A stretch of 9,072 nucleotides of DNA from contig NZ_CALBEX010000353.1 of the NCBI RefSeq assembly GCF_937889215.1, positions 1 to 9,072 of the forward strand, given 5' to 3'. The notes beneath the pieces are model-generated. The model did not search any database and was not told the origin of the DNA. It worked only from the letters and a program-made list of their open reading frames with translations. Origin of the DNA: an uncultured Limnohabitans sp. GTDB taxonomy: Bacteria; Pseudomonadota; Gammaproteobacteria; Burkholderiales; Burkholderiaceae_C. Of this stretch, positions 1 to 7,357 are shown piece after piece. Positions within the stretch are counted from its first letter, which is position 1. The number at the start of each line of letters is the position of its first letter. The position numbers and the translations under genes were made by a program.

Positions 1-218
1 GTGCGCACCGATGCCACCGGGGTGTGCGTGACGCTGGCCAGCGCCTGAATCAGCAACTCTTTGGTGCCGTGGCCAATCCAGTCATTGACTTGTTGCTGCG
101 AGACTTCGGGCCAATCGAAATAGCGCAAGGTGTCGTTCACGGCATCGGCAATTTCAGGGGCGGTTTCGACCAGGGTGCCGTCCAGGTCGAAAAAATAGGC
201 TTGTGTTTCTGACGTCAT
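1..218 (-). CDS. cbbZ: Phosphoglycolate phosphatase, N-terminal part (cut by window edge)
   Basis: HAD-superfamily phosphatase that would hydrolyse 2-phosphoglycolate, the product of RuBisCO oxygenation, to glycolate in the cytoplasm. Only the first 72 residues are visible; the gene runs off the left edge. Seen: the HAD motif I FFDLDGTLVET at residues 9-19 with the expected nucleophile Asp11 and acid/base Asp13, followed by the start of the helical cap with IGHGTKELL, a pattern typical of Gph/CbbZ. The ATG at 216-218 lies 9 bp after the transketolase stop and has no clear Shine-Dalgarno sequence, so translation is probably coupled to cbbT. The T-Z order matches the Cupriavidus necator cbb operon, which supports CbbZ over an unrelated HAD enzyme. 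The housekeeping paralogue Gph has the same sequence features; the assignment to cbb rests on context. Confidence 0.88.
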   Translation of the reverse strand, partial: MTSETQAYFFDLDGTLVETAPEIADAVNDTLRYFDWPEVSQQQVNDWIGHGTKELLIQALASVTHTPVASVR

Positions 219-227
219 GTTGGTGGG

Positions 228-2318
228 TCAATGGTCTGAAGGCACGATGTGTGCGGGTAGGGGTTCGGTCTGGCGGTGGGTGTGGCGGTGCACCAGGATG
301 CGCACGGCGTCGCACACGCGCTGTGTCGTGATGCCGAAGTGCGCATACAAAGCGGGCGCTGGGGCCGACTCGCCAAAGCTGGCGATGCCGATCACCATAC
401 CCGTGCGGCCCACATATTTGCGCCAGAAGTCGGGGTGTGCGGCTTCGACCGCCACGGTGGGCAAGCCCAGCGGCAAAACCATGTCTTGGTAGGCCTCGCT
501 TTGGCGGTCAAACACGTTGGTGCAGGGCATGGACACCACCCGTGTGGCCACACCTTGGGTGGCCAGTTCGGCCTGTGCTTTCATGGCCAAAGAGGTCTCA
601 GAACCTGTGGCCACGATGATGGCTTGGGCCCCTGGCATGTCGCTCAGGATGTAGCCGCCCTGGCGCACCTTGGCGGCATCGGCCACATCGGTCAGCAGCT
701 GGGGCAGATTTTGCCGAGACAAGGCCAAGGCACTGGGGCCATTGCGCCGTTCAATGGCGCAAGCCCAGGCCACTGCAGTCTCCAGCCCATCGGCGGGACG
801 CCACACATCGAGTCCCGGGATGAGGCGCAAGCTGGGCACATGCTCCACGCTTTGGTGCGTGGGGCCATCTTCGCCCAAACCGATCGAGTCGTGCGTGAAC
901 ACATGGATGACGCGCTTTTTCATCAAGGCCGCCATTCGGATGGCGTTGCGCGAGTAATCCGAGAACGTCAGGAAAGTGCCGCCGTAAGGCAAATAACCGC
1001 CATGCAGCGCCATGCCGTTCATGATGGCGGCCATGCCGAATTCGCGCACACCGTAAGACAAGTGGTTGCCCCAGGTGTCGCGGCCGGCCTTGGTGCAGTC
1101 CTTGAAGTTGGTCAGGTTCGAGCCCGTGAGGTCGGCACTGCCGCCGAAGAACTCGGGCAGCAAGGGGGCCAACACGTCCAGCGCATTTTGGCTGGCTTTG
1201 CGGGTGGCCACGGCGTCCGGTTTGGCCACGATGGTGCTCAAGGCTTTGTGCAAACCCTCGGTGTAAGTGGCACTCAAGTCGCCACGCATGCGGCGCTCGA
1301 ACTCGGCCGCCTCTTGCGGGTAACGGCGGGCGTACTGCGCAAAGGCCTCGCGCCATTGGCTTTCGGCTCGCTCACCTTGGGCCTTGGCATTCCAAAGGTC
1401 GGCGACGTCAGCAGGCACTTCAAAGGGGGCATGCGGCCAGTTCAGTGCCTCGCGGGTGGCGGCCACTTCGGCCGCACCCAGTGCCGCCCCGTGCACGTCA
1501 TGGGTACCTGCCTTGTTGGGCGAGCCCATGCCGATCACGGTTTGGCAGCAGATCAGCGTGGGTTTGCCGTTGGGGCTGTGGGCTTGCGCCTTGGCCGCCT
1601 CGATGGCGGCGTTCACCGCTTGCGGGTCGTGCCCGTCCACCTTGGCGATCACGTTCCAACCATAGGCTTCAAAGCGCTTGGGCGTGTCGTCGGTGAACCA
1701 GCCTTCCACATGGCCATCGATGGAGATGCCGTTGTCGTCGTACAGTGCCACGAGTTTGGACAAGCGCAAGGTGCCCGCCAGCGAACAGGCCTCGTGGCTG
1801 ATGCCCTCCATCAAGCAACCATCGCCCAGAAACACATAGGTCATGTGGTCTACGATGGTGAAGGCTTGTCCGTCTTCTTCTTGGTTGAACTCCTGCGCCA
1901 GCAATTTTTCTGCCAGCGCCATGCCCACCGCATTGGTGATGCCTTGGCCCAAAGGGCCAGTGGTGGTTTCCACGCCCGGGGTGATGTCGACCTCGGGGTG
2001 GCCCGGGGTTTGGCTGTGCAGTTGGCGGAACTTTTTCAGCTCGTCCAGCAGCAAGTCGTAACCGGTCAGGTGCAGCAAGGCATAGATCAGCATGGAGCCG
2101 TGGCCGTTGGACAGCACAAAGCGGTCACGGTTGGCCCATTGCGGATTGGCCGGGTTGTGTTTCAGGTGCCTGTGCCAGAGCACTTCGGCGATGTCAGCCA
2201 TGCCCATGGGTGCGCCGGGGTGGCCAGATTTAGCGGCTTCCACCGCGTCAACGGCCAGCATGCGCACAGCGTTCGCCATGCGTTGGGCCGTCTCAGGAGT
2301 CGGGTGCTGGGTGTGCAT
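228..2318 (-). CDS. cbbT: Transketolase (Calvin cycle)
   Basis: Thiamine-diphosphate enzyme moving two-carbon ketol units between sugar phosphates in RuBP regeneration and the pentose phosphate pathway; cytoplasmic homodimer. The predicted 696 residues are a little longer than the roughly 660-670 usual for bacterial transketolase, partly through a C-terminal tail after about residue 675. Seen: SGHPGAPMG (31-39, His33), the ThDP/metal-binding GDG at 165-167 ending at Asn196, the pyrimidine-domain VREFGM with catalytic-type Glu426, LGEDGPTHQ (481-489, His488), and a C-terminal domain with IVATGSE. The ATG at 2318 is chosen because AAGAGG lies 8 nt upstream and the protein then begins in the usual way. 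A GTG-initiated extension to 2378 would overlap cbbP by 46 bp and adds nothing family-like. It starts 14 bp after the cbbP stop, and its Shine-Dalgarno overlaps that stop codon. Confidence 0.96.
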   Translation of the reverse strand: MHTQHPTPETAQRMANAVRMLAVDAVEAAKSGHPGAPMGMADIAEVLWHRHLKHNPANPQWANRDRFVLSNGHGSMLIYALLHLTGYDLLLDELKKFRQLHSQTPGHPEVDITPGVETTTGPLGQGITNAVGMALAEKLLAQEFNQEEDGQAFTIVDHMTYVFLGDGCLMEGISHEACSLAGTLRLSKLVALYDDNGISIDGHVEGWFTDDTPKRFEAYGWNVIAKVDGHDPQAVNAAIEAAKAQAHSPNGKPTLICCQTVIGMGSPNKAGTHDVHGAALGAAEVAATREALNWPHAPFEVPADVADLWNAKAQGERAESQWREAFAQYARRYPQEAAEFERRMRGDLSATYTEGLHKALSTIVAKPDAVATRKASQNALDVLAPLLPEFFGGSADLTGSNLTNFKDCTKAGRDTWGNHLSYGVREFGMAAIMNGMALHGGYLPYGGTFLTFSDYSRNAIRMAALMKKRVIHVFTHDSIGLGEDGPTHQSVEHVPSLRLIPGLDVWRPADGLETAVAWACAIERRNGPSALALSRQNLPQLLTDVADAAKVRQGGYILSDMPGAQAIIVATGSETSLAMKAQAELATQGVATRVVSMPCTNVFDRQSEAYQDMVLPLGLPTVAVEAAHPDFWRKYVGRTGMVIGIASFGESAPAPALYAHFGITTQRVCDAVRILVHRHTHRQTEPLPAHIVPSDH

Positions 2319-2332
2319 GGTCGCGGCCTCTT

Positions 2333-3217
2333 TCAAGCTTGTCCCAGCGCCCGTTTGCGGCGCTCCATCATCCGCCACACGAAGGGCGTGAAGATCAGTT
2401 GCATGGCGATTTCCATCTTGCCACCAGGCACCACGATGGTATTGGCTCGGCTCATCCAGGAGTCGTTGATCATGTTGAGCAGGTATGGGAAATCAATGCC
2501 CTTGGGGTTGGCAAAGCGGATCACCACCATGCTTTCGTCTGCGGACGGGATGTCGCGCGAGATGAATGGGTTGGAGGTGTCCACCATGGGCACGCGCTGG
2601 AAGTTGACATGTGTGTGCTCAAACTGGGGCACGATGTAATTCACGTAGTCGGGCATGCGGCGCAAGATGGTGTCGGTGACCGCCTCGGTGCTGTAACCAC
2701 GCTGGTGCTTGTCGCGCCAGAGTTTTTGAATCCACTCCAGGTTGATGACCGGCACCACCCCCACCCGCAGGTCGGGGTATTGGGCAATGTTGTGCTCAGG
2801 CGTGACCACTGCACCGTGCAGACCCTCGTAAAACAGCATGTCGGTATCGTCTGGCAAGGCCTCCCAGGGCGTGAAGGTGCCCGGCTCTTGGCTGAAGGGC
2901 GCGGCTTCTTCGGCGTTGTGCAGGTATTTGCGCGCTTGGCCTTGCCCGGTTTGGCTGTAGTCGCGAAACAAGTTTTCAATCTCGCCAAACAGGTTGTTGT
3001 CCGAACCGAAGTGGCTGAAGTTCATGTTGCCTTCTTTTTCAGCCTGGGCCTGGCGCAGCTTCATTTCCTTGCGATCATGGCGGTGAAAGCTGTCGCCCTC
3101 GATGATGGCCGCCTTCACGCCTTCGCGGCGAAAGATGTTGGAAAACGTACGCGTCACGGTGGACGTGCCCGCGCCGCTGGAGCCGGTGATGGCGATGATG
3201 GGGTGTCTCTCTGACAT
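2333..3217 (-). CDS. cbbP: Phosphoribulokinase, class I (proteobacterial type)
   Basis: Phosphorylates ribulose 5-phosphate with ATP to ribulose 1,5-bisphosphate, the RuBisCO substrate; with RuBisCO it is diagnostic of the Calvin cycle. 294 residues, normal for the class I family. Seen: P-loop GSSGAGTST (12-20); [10 protein letters not shown] (40-49), giving Asp42, His45 and Arg49; FYEGLHG around Glu131; and [11 protein letters not shown] ending at Asp169, with Lys165 and Arg168. These positions coincide with Rhodobacter sphaeroides PRK numbering, where Asp42 and Asp169 are catalytic. Arg31, Arg234 and Arg257, which I recall as belonging to its allosteric site, are also present, so NADH activation and AMP inhibition are plausible. 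ATG at 3217 has AGGAG 6 nt upstream. It follows cbbF after a 65-bp gap. Some bacteria carry similar non-Calvin PRK homologues, but the cbb context argues against that. Confidence 0.96.
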   Translation of the reverse strand: MSERHPIIAITGSSGAGTSTVTRTFSNIFRREGVKAAIIEGDSFHRHDRKEMKLRQAQAEKEGNMNFSHFGSDNNLFGEIENLFRDYSQTGQGQARKYLHNAEEAAPFSQEPGTFTPWEALPDDTDMLFYEGLHGAVVTPEHNIAQYPDLRVGVVPVINLEWIQKLWRDKHQRGYSTEAVTDTILRRMPDYVNYIVPQFEHTHVNFQRVPMVDTSNPFISRDIPSADESMVVIRFANPKGIDFPYLLNMINDSWMSRANTIVVPGGKMEIAMQLIFTPFVWRMMERRKRALGQA

Positions 3218-3282
3218 GAAAATCTCCTGAGTTCTAAATAGAGGGGCTCAACGCGAATGACTGGGCTGATGGCCTTGGGGTG

Positions 3283-4380
3283 TCAATCGCGGAACAAGCT
3301 GCGCTCGGCAAACAAGGGGGCATAGGAGTCCTGCTGGGGTGGCTCGGCGTGGTAACGCTCAATGCGTTCAACCTCGTTTTTCGAGCCGAACACCAAGCCA
3401 ATACGCTGGTGCAAGCTGGTCGGCTGCACGTCCAGCATGGCTTGGCTGCCGGTGCTGGCGCGACCGCCCGCTTGTTCCATGATGAATCCCACCGGATTGG
3501 CTTCGTAGAGCAGCCGCAGGCGACCGGCTTTGGTGGGATCTTTGCTGTCTCGCGGGTACATGAAAACGCCGCCGCGCATCAAGATGCGGTGCGCCTCGGC
3601 CACCATCGAAGCAATCCAGCGCATGTTGAAGTCCTTGCCACGGGGCCCGGTTTTTCCGGCCAGGCATTCGTCCACATAGCGCTTGACTGGAGCTTCCCAA
3701 AAACGGCTGTTGGAGGCGTTGATGGCGAACTCTTGGGTGTCTTCGGGCACGCGCAGCTCGGGGTGGGTGAGCATGAACTCGCCCATCACCGGGTCCAAGG
3801 TAAAGCCCGCCACGCCATTGCCCACCGACAACACCAGCATGGTGGTCGGGCCATACAAGGCATAGCCTGCGGCCACTTGGTGCGCGCCAGGCTGGAAAAA
3901 ATCGGCTTCTGTCAAAGGCCCACCTTCGGCCAAAGCATCGGGCGCACGCAAGACACTGAAGATGCTGCCCACCGAAACGTTGACATCGATGTTGGAGGAG
4001 CCATCGAGCGGATCGAACACCAACAGGTATTTGCCACGGGGGTACTCGCTGGGAATGGCGTAGGGCAAGTCCATTTCTTCTGAAGCCATGCCCGCCAAGT
4101 GGCCGCCCCACTCGTTCATGCGGATGAACAACTCGTTGCTGACCACGTCGAGTTTTTTCTGGGTCTCGCCTTGCACGTTGATGCTGCCGCCTGCATCGGC
4201 CGCGTGGTTGCCGTACATGTCGGCCAAAGCGCCGTAGGCGACCGATTTGGCAATGGCTTTGCAGGCCATGGCCACATCCAAAATCAAGGCATTGAAGTCA
4301 CCACTGGCATCGGGAAAACGGCGACGCTCTTCGATCAGGTACTGCGTCAGGGTGGGCGTGGTGCGGGGGCTCAAGGACAT
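3283..4380 (-). CDS. cbbF: Fructose-1,6-bisphosphatase, class I
   Basis: Hydrolyses fructose 1,6-bisphosphate to fructose 6-phosphate in the Calvin cycle and gluconeogenesis; Mg-dependent cytoplasmic enzyme. 365 residues, slightly above the 330-350 common in class I enzymes, with a variable C-terminal tail. Seen: metal-binding SEEMD with Glu101 and Glu102, [13 protein letters not shown] from residue 122 with Asp123 and Asp126, and the active-site signature [13 protein letters not shown] (286-298) with metal ligand Glu293. The signature carries Arg where animal enzymes have Lys, an allowed substitution. The ATG at 4380 is preferred, with AGAGAG 10 nt upstream; a longer reading frame would need a TTG start at 4425. 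It lies 57 bp after cbbY and 65 bp before cbbP. In Burkholderiales a chromosomal fbp can coexist with cbbF; the cbb neighbours make cbbF the better name. Confidence 0.95.
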   Translation of the reverse strand: MSLSPRTTPTLTQYLIEERRRFPDASGDFNALILDVAMACKAIAKSVAYGALADMYGNHAADAGGSINVQGETQKKLDVVSNELFIRMNEWGGHLAGMASEEMDLPYAIPSEYPRGKYLLVFDPLDGSSNIDVNVSVGSIFSVLRAPDALAEGGPLTEADFFQPGAHQVAAGYALYGPTTMLVLSVGNGVAGFTLDPVMGEFMLTHPELRVPEDTQEFAINASNSRFWEAPVKRYVDECLAGKTGPRGKDFNMRWIASMVAEAHRILMRGGVFMYPRDSKDPTKAGRLRLLYEANPVGFIMEQAGGRASTGSQAMLDVQPTSLHQRIGLVFGSKNEVERIERYHAEPPQQDSYAPLFAERSLFRD

Positions 4381-4437
4381 GGGGCAAACACTCTCTGAAG
4401 TTTTATAAATTCGGGAATTCGGCAATGCGCACGGGGT

Positions 4438-5163
4438 TCATGCCTGGGCCTTGAAAGCGGTGTGGTGCCATTCACGCAACTGCGCCAGCCCCACGCCCTG
4501 CAGGTTGGGGCAAATGCGCAATGCGCCTTTGAAATCGTGTTCGGCGGTGAAATTGTTGGGGGTGATGACCGTGGGCAAACCTGCGGCCATGGCGGCACGC
4601 AGGCCGTTCTCGGAATCCTCAAACGCCAGGCAATGCTCAGGCGCAAGCCCTAGGCGGGACAGGGTTTGCTGGTAGACCATCGGGTCGGGTTTTTTGCGCG
4701 GCGCGGTCGAAGCGTCCTCAATCACCGCAAAATTCAGCTTCCAATCCGGGCCGATGGCTTGGCGCAGCAAAACCGCGATGTTGACGGGCGAGGTGGTGGT
4801 GGCGATGGCCAGCTTGAGCCCGGCCACACTGGCGGCCGACAGCAGCGCCAGCACCCCCGGGCGCATCTGCACCGCACCGTCTTGCACGGCTTGCTCGTAA
4901 GCGGCTGTTTTGATTTCGTGCAAATGGTCAATCGTCTCTTGCATGCCCGCGCCCGTGATGTCCTTGGGCTGGGTCTCCAGGGTTTGCCAATACGCCTTGA
5001 TGCGCTCCTTGCCGCCCGACACCGCCAGCAAGCGGGTGTACAGCGGCACATCCCAGCGCCAGTCCAAGCCCATCTCGGCAAAGGCGTGGTTGAACGCCGC
5101 CAAATGGGCCATTTCGGTGTCGGCCAAGGTGCCATCGACATCAAAAATCAGTGCTTGAAGCAT
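4438..5163 (-). CDS. cbbY: CbbY-type HAD phosphatase (probable xylulose-1,5-bisphosphatase)
   Basis: Family members dephosphorylate xylulose 1,5-bisphosphate, an inhibitory misfire product of RuBisCO, to xylulose 5-phosphate. 241 residues, typical length. Seen: motif I FDVDGTLADTE (7-17) with nucleophile Asp8 and acid/base Asp10; a helical cap with LLAVSGGKERI (45-55), a stretch characteristic of CbbY proteins; motif II IATTTS (120-125); motif III RKKPDP (156-161) with its Lys; and motif IV FEDSENGLRA (181-190). The ATG at 5163 is supported by a strong AGGGAGGG Shine-Dalgarno 8 nt upstream; an in-frame TTG at 5229 gives a longer frame with no family resemblance. It is the first gene of the cbb transcription unit, with a candidate promoter and operator just upstream. 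Other beta-phosphoglucomutase-like HAD substrates cannot be excluded by sequence alone. Confidence 0.92.
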   Translation of the reverse strand: MLQALIFDVDGTLADTEMAHLAAFNHAFAEMGLDWRWDVPLYTRLLAVSGGKERIKAYWQTLETQPKDITGAGMQETIDHLHEIKTAAYEQAVQDGAVQMRPGVLALLSAASVAGLKLAIATTTSPVNIAVLLRQAIGPDWKLNFAVIEDASTAPRKKPDPMVYQQTLSRLGLAPEHCLAFEDSENGLRAAMAAGLPTVITPNNFTAEHDFKGALRICPNLQGVGLAQLREWHHTAFKAQA

Positions 5164-5195
5164 GGGTTGAGCCCTCCCTGAAGAACAAGAACTCC

Positions 5196-5224
5196 ACTTT
5201 AAGAAAGTCTGCGGCTCAGGACAA
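5196..5224 (-). promoter_or_regulatory. Candidate sigma-70 promoter of the cbb operon
   Basis: On the minus strand, TTGTCC (5224-5219) and TAAAGT (5201-5196) are separated by 17 bp; each hexamer matches 4 of 6 consensus positions. Transcription would start near 5189, leaving a leader of about 26 nt that contains the cbbY Shine-Dalgarno. A weak match of this kind is what one expects for an activator-dependent promoter, but it could also be chance in an AT-rich stretch. Confidence 0.45.
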
Positions 5225-5245
5225 TTCAATATTGCAAATCAGTTA

Positions 5246-5263
5246 ATTAAGAAAAAGCTTAAT
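5246..5263. promoter_or_regulatory. Candidate LysR-type (CbbR) operator: perfect inverted repeat
   Basis: ATTAAG (5246-5251), a 6-bp spacer, then CTTAAT (5258-5263): both arms match perfectly. The centre lies about 65 bp upstream of the inferred cbb transcription start, the usual position of the recognition site of LysR-type activators, the family of CbbR. The repeat has even symmetry and does not fit the strict T-N11-A consensus. A second element, TTCAATATTGCAA at 5225-5237, does fit T-N11-A, contains the palindrome CAATATTG, and abuts the -35 hexamer where an activation site would be. Binding by CbbR is inferred from position and context only. Confidence 0.45.
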
Positions 5264-5323
5264 GTCTGCAGCAAAAGATCGTTTCAATCGTTCAACTTTG
5301 GCTTTTGAGCGCCAGGAAAATGC

Positions 5324-5342
5324 CCGCATCGCTTTTGTGCGG
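5324..5342 (-). terminator. Possible weak terminator hairpin
   Basis: Minus-strand transcript hairpin with 5-bp arms CCGCA and TGCGG around a 9-nt loop, followed two nucleotides later by a run of four T (5320-5317). It sits about 140 bp past the permease stop and could end the sulfur-module transcript ahead of the cbb promoter. The stem is short, so the call is tentative. Confidence 0.3.
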
Positions 5343-5440
5343 CCGGCCAACGCCTGCCGCCGAGGGACCATGACGCCATCTGGACCCTTGCGTGTGCACA
5401 GCACTCAGAGCGTGTGAAAGAACCAGCCCCAAATGCAGCG

Positions 5441-5469
5441 GCAAGCCCGGTGCTGGCGAGCGGGCCTGC
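5441..5469 (-). terminator. Strong hairpin just after the TSUP permease gene
   Basis: In the minus-strand transcript, arms GCAGGCCCG (5469-5461) and CGGGCTTGC (5449-5441) form a 9-bp stem, with one G-U wobble, around an 11-nt loop. It begins 12 nt after the permease stop codon. No T-run follows, so it is not a textbook intrinsic terminator; it may protect the 3' end or assist Rho-dependent termination. The wobble becomes an A-C mismatch in the opposite transcript, so the structure favours the minus strand. Confidence 0.4.
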
Positions 5470-5481
5470 ACGGGGATGCGC

Positions 5482-6288
5482 CTAAGTCGGCAGCCAGCCC
5501 AAGGCACGCGCCAGCATGAGCAGCGCCACCAACAAGGCAAACCCGGCAAACGCCGATTGCAAAACTGTCGGGTTGAGATTTTGGGCGACACGCCGCCCCG
5601 ACAAAAGCCCTGCCCCTGCACCCAGCGAAAACGGCACGGCAACAGCCCACGGCACGGCACCATGCAGCGCCGCTGCGGTGACGCCGCTGATAGACACAAG
5701 GGCAATCACCGCCAAGGAGGTGGCCTGTACCGAGGGCAGACTCAGGTTGGTGTGACGCGTCAGCGCAGGCACAATGACAAAGCCGCCGCCCACGCCCAAC
5801 AAGCCACTCAAAAAGCCGGACATCAGCCCGGTGCCCAACAAGGCGCGAGCACATTGCCGCGTCCAGCTCAGCCGCGATTGGCCCGCCTCTACGCGGCATG
5901 GCAACTGGGCCTCATCAAGGTTCACGACCGCAGGTGTGCGAAGCATGCGCAAGGCGGTGTAAATCAGTACGCCGGCAAAGGCCGCAAGCAATGGACGATT
6001 GGGCAGGTGTTGGGCGGCCAGGACCCCCAAAGGGGCGACACACATGCCGGCAAAACCGATGACAGCCGCCGCCCGGTAGCGCACGATGCCTTGCCGCAAA
6101 CCCAAACCTGCGCCCAAAGCTGCCGTCAGCCCCACCGCCACCAATCCGACCGGTGCGGCCTGTTGCACCGGCAGATGCAAACCAAACACCAACAAGGGGA
6201 TGGCCAGCACGCCGCCCCCAGCACCCGTCAGCGCCAAGGTCAGACCGATCAACACGCCGAGTGCACCGGCCAGGACTGTCGTGTCCAT
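5482..6288 (-). CDS. TSUP (TauE/SafE, DUF81) family permease, probable sulfite exporter
   Basis: Inner-membrane transporter of the TSUP family, whose characterised members move sulfite, sulfonates or related sulfur anions. 268 residues, within the usual range. Seen: about eight hydrophobic segments (near 5-35, 43-63, 73-92, 99-114, 150-177, 188-208, 212-232, 243-262) with a polar central loop at 117-147. Each half opens with a related glycine-rich motif, LTGAGGGVLAIPLL (20-33) and LLGVGGGFVIVPAL (163-176), the internal duplication typical of the family. The ATG at 6288 lies 7 bp after the persulfide dioxygenase stop with only a weak ribosome site, suggesting translational coupling. The same pairing of a Blh-type hydrolase with TauE/SafE permeases occurs in BigR-controlled operons of Xylella and Agrobacterium. 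Sulfite as substrate is inferred from the partner gene. Confidence 0.85.
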   Translation of the reverse strand: MDTTVLAGALGVLIGLTLALTGAGGGVLAIPLLVFGLHLPVQQAAPVGLVAVGLTAALGAGLGLRQGIVRYRAAAVIGFAGMCVAPLGVLAAQHLPNRPLLAAFAGVLIYTALRMLRTPAVVNLDEAQLPCRVEAGQSRLSWTRQCARALLGTGLMSGFLSGLLGVGGGFVIVPALTRHTNLSLPSVQATSLAVIALVSISGVTAAALHGAVPWAVAVPFSLGAGAGLLSGRRVAQNLNPTVLQSAFAGFALLVALLMLARALGWLPT

Positions 6289-6295
6289 GCTTTGC

Positions 6296-7189
6296 TCAGA
6301 GCAAATTGACCGGAATTTTGAGGTAAATCTGGCCGTTGTCTTCGGGCGGTGGCATGTGGCCAGCGCGCATGTTGATTTGTACCGAAGGCAGGATCAGCAC
6401 GGGCATGGACAAAGTGGCATCGCGCTTTTCGCGCATGGCCACAAACTCGGCCTCGCTTACGCCTTGGTGCACATGCACATTGGCCTTTTTTTGCTCAGCC
6501 ACGGTGCTCACACACTGGGGCAGGCGGGTCTCGGGCGGGTAATCATGGCACATGAACAGCTCGGTGCTGTCCGGCAGGCTGAGCACTTTCTGGATCGACT
6601 GGAACAGCGTGCTGGCACTGCCCCCAGGGAAGTCGCAGCGCGCCGTGCCGTAGTCGGGCATGAACAAGGTGTCGCCCACAAAGGCCACCTGCCGCGCAGG
6701 ATCGACACTGGCATCTGTGACCACATAGGTCATGCACGCCGGGGTGTGGCCAGGGGTGTGCAGGGCCTGGGCCTGCAAAGCGCCAATCTGAAAGGTCTCG
6801 CCATCGCTCAGCAAGCGGTCGAACTGGCTGCCGTCGCGGGCGAATTCGGTTCCCGCATTGAACAGCTTACCAAACACGTTTTGCACCGAGGTGATGTGCG
6901 AACCAATGGCCAATTGGCCACCCAGCTGCTTTTGCAAATAGGGCGCGGCCGACAAATGGTCGGCATGCACATGCGTCTCCAAGATCCATTGCACACGCAG
7001 GTCCAGCGCCTTCACACGCGCCACCAACTGGTCGGCGCTGGCGGTGTGGGTGCGGCCCGACTTGGGGTCGTAGTCCAGCACGCTGTCGATCAAGGCGCAC
7101 TGCCGGGTGCTCAGGTCGGCCAGGATGTGGCTGAAGGTGAACGTGGCCGGATCAAAAATTGATTCGATGTGCATTTGGTTTGGATTCAT
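6296..7189 (-). CDS. Persulfide dioxygenase (ETHE1/Blh-type, metallo-beta-lactamase fold)
   Basis: Probable non-haem iron enzyme oxidising glutathione persulfide to sulfite and glutathione in the cytoplasm, a step of sulfide detoxification or sulfur oxidation. 297 residues, the longer size seen in Blh-type bacterial members. Seen: THVHADHL (72-79, HxHxDH motif), HTPGHT (144-149), GDTLF (172-176) with Asp173, and CHDY with His215. By analogy with ETHE1, iron ligands should be His73, His148 and Asp173. GTARCDFPGG (181-190) is the arginine-aspartate region conserved in persulfide dioxygenases and absent from glyoxalase II. No signal peptide is visible. ATG at 7189 has GGAAG 5 nt upstream; Met6 is a less likely alternative start. 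It follows the rhodanese gene by 168 bp and precedes the permease by 7 bp. A generic hydrolase annotation is the main alternative. Confidence 0.85.
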   Translation of the reverse strand: MNPNQMHIESIFDPATFTFSHILADLSTRQCALIDSVLDYDPKSGRTHTASADQLVARVKALDLRVQWILETHVHADHLSAAPYLQKQLGGQLAIGSHITSVQNVFGKLFNAGTEFARDGSQFDRLLSDGETFQIGALQAQALHTPGHTPACMTYVVTDASVDPARQVAFVGDTLFMPDYGTARCDFPGGSASTLFQSIQKVLSLPDSTELFMCHDYPPETRLPQCVSTVAEQKKANVHVHQGVSEAEFVAMREKRDATLSMPVLILPSVQINMRAGHMPPPEDNGQIYLKIPVNLL

Positions 7190-7229
7190 GTTGACTTCCG
7201 TATCGACTCAATAAAACAGCAGTTTGCCC

Positions 7230-7249
7230 GATGGGCCGCTGATGGGCCC
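7230..7249. repeat. Short tandem repeat / hairpin ahead of the dioxygenase gene
   Basis: GATGGGCC occurs twice (7230-7237 and 7241-7248) with an 11-bp period. The same bases can fold as GGGCC and GGCCC arms (7233-7237, 7245-7249) around a 7-nt loop. It sits 41-60 bp upstream of the dioxygenase start, in the 168-bp gap after the rhodanese gene. It could be an operator-like element, an attenuating hairpin or chance; no good promoter hexamers were found beside it. Confidence 0.3.
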
Positions 7250-7357
7250 GGCGCAAGAAGCCTGCAACTGAACATGACTTTAGCGCCCTCGGCCCACTGA
7301 GGCATGCTTTGAGTCAAGCCACACGCACAGACAGGCCAAGTCTGCAAACCCAGGGCC

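Larger units (their letters stand above)
5164..5481. other. Intergenic region between sulfur module and cbb operon
   Basis: A 318-bp stretch with no supportable gene. The half next to cbbY (about 5190-5300) is markedly AT-rich against its surroundings and contains the promoter-like and operator-like elements listed separately. The half next to the permease gene (about 5320-5481) is GC-rich and contains two hairpins that could end the upstream transcript. Minus-strand reading frames crossing it run into the permease gene in another frame and resemble no protein. A divergent cbbR gene, common beside cbb operons, is not here. Confidence 0.7.

Noticed and set aside
2319..2378. GTG-started N-terminal extension of transketolase
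   Set aside because: It would overlap cbbP by 46 bp, and the ATG at 2318 has a well-placed AAGAGG.
276..2639. Very long plus-strand open frame (787 codons) opposite cbbT and part of cbbP
   Set aside because: It is an antisense frame kept open by high GC third positions of the real genes; its translation is low-complexity His/Gly/Ala-rich and resembles no protein.
2339..3214. Plus-strand open frame opposite phosphoribulokinase
   Set aside because: It mirrors the cbbP frame almost end to end; cbbP has every catalytic motif and a good ribosome site.
3280..4083. Plus-strand open frame opposite fructose-1,6-bisphosphatase
   Set aside because: Antisense shadow of an unambiguous enzyme gene.
4402..4407. 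TATAAA on the minus strand between cbbY and cbbF as an internal promoter
   Set aside because: No acceptable -35 hexamer lies 16-18 bp upstream, and the gap is small enough for one transcript.
5392..6309. Plus-strand open frame of about 305 codons opposite the TSUP permease
   Set aside because: Its translation is Gln/Arg/His-rich without domains, whereas the minus strand gives a permease with duplicated family motifs.
6086..7162. Plus-strand open frame of about 358 codons opposite the dioxygenase
   Set aside because: It spans two minus-strand genes out of register and shows no recognisable fold; the minus strand carries all metal-binding motifs.
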